Assembly: GCA_025350345.1 (NCBI GenBank) | Contig: JANXYA010000016.1 | Coordinates: 1-8,329, forward strand | Direction: 5' to 3' | DNA: 8,329 nucleotides | DNA from: Gammaproteobacteria bacterium | GTDB lineage: Bacteria > Pseudomonadota > Gammaproteobacteria > Steroidobacterales > Steroidobacteraceae | Part shown: piece by piece, positions 7,870-8,329 of the stretch | Position numbering within the stretch: position 1 is the first letter of the stretch | Layout: each line of letters starts with the position of its first letter | Notes under the pieces: generated by a model | Told to the model about the DNA's origin: nothing | The model's input: only the letters and a program-made list of their open reading frames with translations | Database searches by the model: none | Made by a program: the position numbers and the translations under genes

Positions 7870-7901
7870 AATTGCGACAATCGCTTACCCAATTGCGCCA
7901 A
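7870..7901. repeat. 21-bp-spaced direct repeat, candidate activator operator
   Basis: AATTGCGACAA (7870-7880) and AATTGCGCCAA (7891-7901) match at 10 of 11 positions, with start points exactly 21 bp apart, so both would face the same side of the helix. On the other strand the copies read TTGTCGCAATT and TTGGCGCAATT; the first contains TGTCGC, a half-site I recall for the Pseudomonas ArgR regulator of the same GlxA/AraC-type family. The proximal copy ends three bases upstream of the candidate -35 of the operon. AraC-family activators usually bind two direct-repeat half-sites about two helical turns apart beside the -35, so this is a good operator candidate for the divergent regulator. The repeat is seen directly; the function is inferred. 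Confidence 0.5.
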
Positions 7902-7914
7902 GGCGTCTTATACT
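7885..7914 (+). promoter_or_regulatory. Candidate promoter of the divergent regulator gene
   Basis: TATACT at 7909-7914 is a good -10 box on the plus strand. The best-spaced -35 is TTACCC (7885-7890, 18-bp spacer), which is weak. This -35 lies between the two direct-repeat copies and the spacer contains the distal copy, so protein bound there could repress the regulator's own gene while activating the operon. A start near 7921 would leave about 34 bases before the GTG at 7955. Low certainty. Confidence 0.3.
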
Positions 7915-7925
7915 TCCGCGACTTC

Positions 7926-7937
7926 CGCCACGTGGCG
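7926..7937. promoter_or_regulatory. 12-bp perfect palindrome in the regulator leader
   Basis: CGCCACGTGGCG is a perfect inverted repeat with a CACGTG core. It lies between the candidate start of transcription and the ribosome-binding site of the regulator gene. It could be a dimeric protein's operator. It has no loop and no following T-run, so it is not a terminator. Just before it, ACTTCCGC occurs twice, 9 bp apart (7912-7919 and 7921-7928). In GC-rich DNA a palindrome of this length may also arise by chance. Confidence 0.3.
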
Positions 7938-7954
7938 CTGCCGCTCGGGGGACC

Positions 7955-8329
7955 GTGAAACCAGCCGATCCGACCCAGACCACGCGTTTCGTGTTTCTGA
8001 CGCTGGTCAACTACTCGATGATAGCAGTATCAAATGCCGTCGAGCCGTTGCGGATGGCCAACCGGGTGTCGGGCCTGACCGCCTACGAGTGGGAAATCGC
8101 CACCCTCGATGGCAACGCGGTGGTCGCGAGCAACGGCCTGAAACTTGAGCCCACCGTGGCCTTCAGCCAGCTGCGCCCCTTCGATCTGATCTTTGTCTGC
8201 GGCGGTACCGATGTGCGTGCCGCGATCACGCCCAAGCTCCTGTTGACGCTGCGTCGCCTGGCCGAGCGGCGCATGGCGCTCGGCGCACTGTGCACCGGCG
8301 GCTACGCGCTGGCGCAGGCGGGGCTCCTC
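7955..8329 (+). CDS. GlxA-family (AraC-type) transcriptional regulator, N-terminal part (3' end outside window)
   Basis: The frame is open from the GTG at 7955 through the window edge (125 codons). The protein is the DJ-1/PfpI (glutamine-amidotransferase-like) sensor domain of a GlxA-type regulator: FVFLTLVNYSMIAVSNAVEPLRMANR (from residue 12, split by an ordinary break) is the usual opening, then IFVCGG (79-84) and ALCTGGYALAQAGLL (111-125). Cys113 sits at the nucleophile-elbow position, although these domains normally bind ligands without catalysis. Members are about 320-340 residues, so the AraC HTH domain should lie just beyond the edge. GbdR (betaine/dimethylglycine), SouR (sarcosine) and CdhR (carnitine) belong to this family, and divergence from a dimethylglycine/sarcosine operon suggests it controls that operon. 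GGGGG ends three bases before the GTG, a close but usable ribosome-binding site; no upstream start in this frame looks better. Family sure; effector inferred. Confidence 0.88.
   Translation, partial: MKPADPTQTTRFVFLTLVNYSMIAVSNAVEPLRMANRVSGLTAYEWEIATLDGNAVVASNGLKLEPTVAFSQLRPFDLIFVCGGTDVRAAITPKLLLTLRRLAERRMALGALCTGGYALAQAGLL

Noticed and set aside
5446..8148. A 900-codon open frame on the plus strand, opposite the dehydrogenase and running into the regulator region
   Set aside because: It is antisense to a well-recognised enzyme, crosses the divergent promoter region and overlaps the regulator in a different frame. Its Arg-, His-, Ala- and Asp-rich sequence shows no known domain; long antisense frames are common opposite GC-rich genes with G/C third positions.

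Overview
The window comes from a high-GC proteobacterial chromosome. The coding density, the soxBDAG gene order, GTG starts and sequence style point to Alpha- or Gammaproteobacteria; no ribosomal or other marker gene is present to narrow this. It holds one complete catabolic operon on the minus strand, a divergent partial regulator gene at the right edge, and the tail of an unrelated phage-type gene at the left edge.

Layout, left to right. Positions 1-201 (+) are the C-terminal end of an ORF6N-domain protein. A 70-bp convergent gap (202-271) shows no convincing terminator. From 7797 down to 272 (-) lie five tightly packed genes in transcription order: a dimethylglycine/sarcosine dehydrogenase-family flavoprotein with a folate-binding GcvT module, then soxB, soxD, soxA and soxG, the four subunits of heterotetrameric sarcosine oxidase. 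The junctions are TGATG (1-bp overlap), a 9-bp gap, GTGA (4-bp overlap) and an 8-bp overlap, so the genes are almost certainly co-transcribed and translationally coupled. A 157-bp divergent intergenic region (7798-7954) follows. It carries a 21-bp-spaced direct repeat (AATTGCGACAA / AATTGCGCCAA), a candidate promoter in each direction and a 12-bp perfect palindrome. From 7955 (+) to the window edge is the N-terminal DJ-1/PfpI-like part of a GlxA-type AraC-family regulator, the family that includes GbdR, SouR and CdhR.

How the genes probably work together: the dehydrogenase removes one methyl group from dimethylglycine (or a similar N-methyl compound) to give sarcosine, and SoxBDAG removes the last one to give glycine. 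In both enzymes a GcvT-like folate domain can pass the one-carbon unit to tetrahydrofolate as 5,10-methylene-THF. The divergent regulator is the obvious candidate to sense a methylated amine and act at the direct repeats just upstream of the operon promoter. The sox assignment is strong; the exact substrate of the first enzyme and the effector of the regulator are inferences. I see no wholly new system; the most interesting points are the fused-pathway operon layout and the divergent control region.
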